This document shows positions 4,931 through 6,436 of a DNA stretch of 6,436 nt, in pieces. The notes below the pieces were generated by a model, which was given only the letters and a program-made list of their open reading frames with translations, made no database searches and had not been told where the DNA came from. A program made the position numbers and the translations under genes. Source of the DNA: Anaeromyxobacteraceae bacterium (GTDB lineage Bacteria; Myxococcota; Myxococcia; Myxococcales; Anaeromyxobacteraceae); assembly GCA_027349605.1 (NCBI GenBank), contig DAIEMM010000180.1:1-6436 (forward strand), given 5' to 3'. How positions within the stretch are numbered: position 1 is the first letter of the stretch; the number at the start of each line of letters is the position of its first letter.

Positions 4931-6436
4931 ATGCTGGACATCCTTCGCTCGAAGAGCCGCAGCGTCCTCACCTACGTGCTCTTTGGCATCATCATCGTGG
5001 TCTTCATCGTCAGCTTCGGTCCCGGCTCCCAGGGATGCCAGACCGAGGGGCTCTCGTCGAACTCGGCGGTCGAGGTCGACGGCTACGTCGTCAGCCCGGC
5101 CGACTACGAGGAGGCCTACGGCAACCTCTTCCGCACCTACCAGGCCCGAATGGGTCAGACCTTCACCCGCGAGCTGGCGGACCAGCTGGGGCTGCGCAAC
5201 GTGGCCATGAACCAGCTCGTCGACCGGGTGCTGGTGGTCCAGGAGGCGAAGAGGCGGGGGCTCCGCGTCACGCCCGACGAGATCAACCGGGCGGTCTGGG
5301 CCATCCCCAGCTTCCAGACCGACGGCAAGTTCGACATCGAGCTCTACCGGCGGGCCGTCCGCCAGGCCTACGGCTCCGAGTCGCGCTTCGAGGAGCGGCT
5401 CGTCGACGACCTGCTCTTCCAGAAGATGATGGCGCTCATCCGCGAGAACGCGCTCGTGTCGGAGGACGAGGTCCGGGCGGCGTGGCTCGCGGATTCCGAC
5501 CGGGTCAACCTCACCTTCGTCCGCTTCCCGATCGCCGCGGCCCGCAAGGACGTGAAGGTCACCGACGCCGAGGTGGCGGCGCTCCTCAAGTCCGACCCCG
5601 CGCGGGTGCAGAAGGCCTACGAGGCCAACGCCGCCCGCTACGACCAGAAGAAGAAGGTCAAGGCGCGCCACATCCTGGTCCGCGTCCCGGAAGGCGCTCC
5701 CGCCGCGCAGGACGAGGCCGCGAGGAAGAAGGCCGAGGAATACGCCGAGCGCGTGAAGAAGGAGCCCTTCGCCCAGGTGGCGAAGGAGGTCTCCGACGAC
5801 ACCGCCACCCGCGACAAGGGCGGCGACCTGGGCACCTTCGGTCCCGGGCTCATGGCGAAGCCCTTCGAGGATGCGGCGTTCGCGCTCAAGCCCGGCGAGG
5901 TCTCCGCGCCGGTGCGCACCCGCTTCGGCTGGCACGTCATCCAGGTCGAGGGCGTCCAGGAAGGACGCGTCATCCCGCTGAAGGAGGTCGAGAAGGACCT
6001 CGCCCGCGAGATCCTCCAGACCGACGGCGCCGAGAAGATCGCCAGCCGGCGGGCCGCCGAGGCACTGGCGCAGGCCAGGGCGGGAAAGAAGCTCGAGGTG
6101 CTCTTCCCCGCGGCGCAGCCGGGCGCGAAGAAGTCCGGGCCCACGCTGGGTGGGGAGCCGCTCGTGGCCCGCGACACCGGGCTGTTCAACCCCGCCTGGG
6201 AAAGCGCTCCCGGCATCGGCGAGGCCCCGGCGCTCTACGCCGCCGCGCTGGCCGCCACCGCGGCCGGGCAGACCCTCCCGGCGGTCTACGCCACTCCGGC
6301 CGGCCCGGTGGTGGCGCAGGTGAAGGAGCGCCAGCGCCCCGACCCCGCCCTCTTCGATCGCCAGCGCGAGGACGTCGCCGCCCGCCTGGGCTCCCGCCGC
6401 CAGACCGAGATGGAGACGGCGTGGCTGAAGACGCTC
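4931..6436 (+). CDS. ppiD: PpiD-like membrane-anchored parvulin foldase (3' end outside window)
   Basis: There are 502 codons without a stop. PpiD proteins sit in the inner membrane with a periplasmic body and chaperone proteins leaving the Sec translocon. The order here is a basic N-terminus, one membrane segment (about 12-29), a SurA-type N-terminal chaperone region (about 45-235, with RVTPDEINRAV), a parvulin domain (about 243-340), and a degenerate second rotamase-like region (about 417-467). Parvulin residues corresponding to those of active enzymes are present: His247 in ARHIL, Asp290, GGDLGTFG, Met308, Phe312 and His335 in FGWHVIQV. Prolyl isomerase activity is therefore plausible, unlike in E. 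coli PpiD. Cys36 lacks a proper lipobox, so this is not an obvious lipoprotein. The final residues (REDVAARLGSRRQTEMETAWLKTL) look like the usual C-terminal helix, so little is missing. It is divergent from mreC. A SurA-like name would also be possible, but the membrane anchor favours PpiD. Confidence 0.9.
   Translation, partial: MLDILRSKSRSVLTYVLFGIIIVVFIVSFGPGSQGCQTEGLSSNSAVEVDGYVVSPADYEEAYGNLFRTYQARMGQTFTRELADQLGLRNVAMNQLVDRVLVVQEAKRRGLRVTPDEINRAVWAIPSFQTDGKFDIELYRRAVRQAYGSESRFEERLVDDLLFQKMMALIRENALVSEDEVRAAWLADSDRVNLTFVRFPIAAARKDVKVTDAEVAALLKSDPARVQKAYEANAARYDQKKKVKARHILVRVPEGAPAAQDEAARKKAEEYAERVKKEPFAQVAKEVSDDTATRDKGGDLGTFGPGLMAKPFEDAAFALKPGEVSAPVRTRFGWHVIQVEGVQEGRVIPLKEVEKDLAREILQTDGAEKIASRRAAEALAQARAGKKLEVLFPAAQPGAKKSGPTLGGEPLVARDTGLFNPAWESAPGIGEAPALYAAALAATAAGQTLPAVYATPAGPVVAQVKERQRPDPALFDRQREDVAARLGSRRQTEMETAWLKTL

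Noticed and set aside
4839..5210. + strand frame starting in the divergent intergenic region
   Set aside because: It is out of frame with ppiD, and its product is low complexity. The ppiD frame has an anchored, domain-bearing protein.
3407..5935. Very long minus-strand frame running from inside ppiD through mreC into mreD
   Set aside because: Only its last 173 codons (from 3928) are real, as MreD. The rest is antisense to ppiD and out of frame with mreC.

Overview
The window is GC-rich DNA (roughly 70% by eye, with codon third positions almost all G or C). It carries a cell-elongation (elongasome) operon flanked by two genes on the opposite strand. The high GC, the order mreC-mreD-mrdA-rodA, and a PpiD/SurA-like foldase next to it suggest a deltaproteobacterium in the broad sense. 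Myxococcota, perhaps Anaeromyxobacter-like, is my best guess. That assignment rests on overall resemblance, not on a database search.

Layout from left to right: the last 46 codons of a thioredoxin run off the left edge on the + strand. A 101-base convergent intergenic region follows. It is almost wholly made of inverted repeats: an outer 9-bp stem that contains both stop codons, a 6-bp GC hairpin with a GUGA loop, and a long imperfect hairpin. From 4791 down to 243 the minus strand holds a tight operon: mreC (TTG start), mreD (4-base ATGA overlap), mrdA/PBP2 (GTG start, 10-base gap, Shine-Dalgarno made of the mreD stop region) and rodA (GTG start inside the end of mrdA). A 139-base divergent intergenic region separates mreC from ppiD. 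It holds a good sigma-70-like promoter for the operon, a run of six G-tracts in the mreC leader, and a 22-bp near-perfect palindrome on the ppiD side. A PpiD-like membrane-anchored parvulin foldase then runs off the right edge on the + strand, probably within a few tens of codons of its end.

How the genes work together: RodA is the SEDS glycosyltransferase that polymerises lipid II. PBP2 (mrdA) is the partner transpeptidase that crosslinks the new glycan. MreC and MreD are the membrane proteins that regulate this pair and link it to MreB filaments. mreB itself, which usually comes directly before mreC, is not in this window; its usual place is taken by the divergent ppiD. PpiD-like proteins help fold proteins leaving the Sec translocon, which is a plausible but unproven link to the envelope genes beside it.

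I see no mobile element, CRISPR array, tRNA or rRNA, and no stretch over 300 bases without a gene. Nothing here looks like a wholly new system. The points most worth following up are the convergent intergenic fold, the G-tract leader of mreC, and a probable Cys3-His metal site in PBP2.
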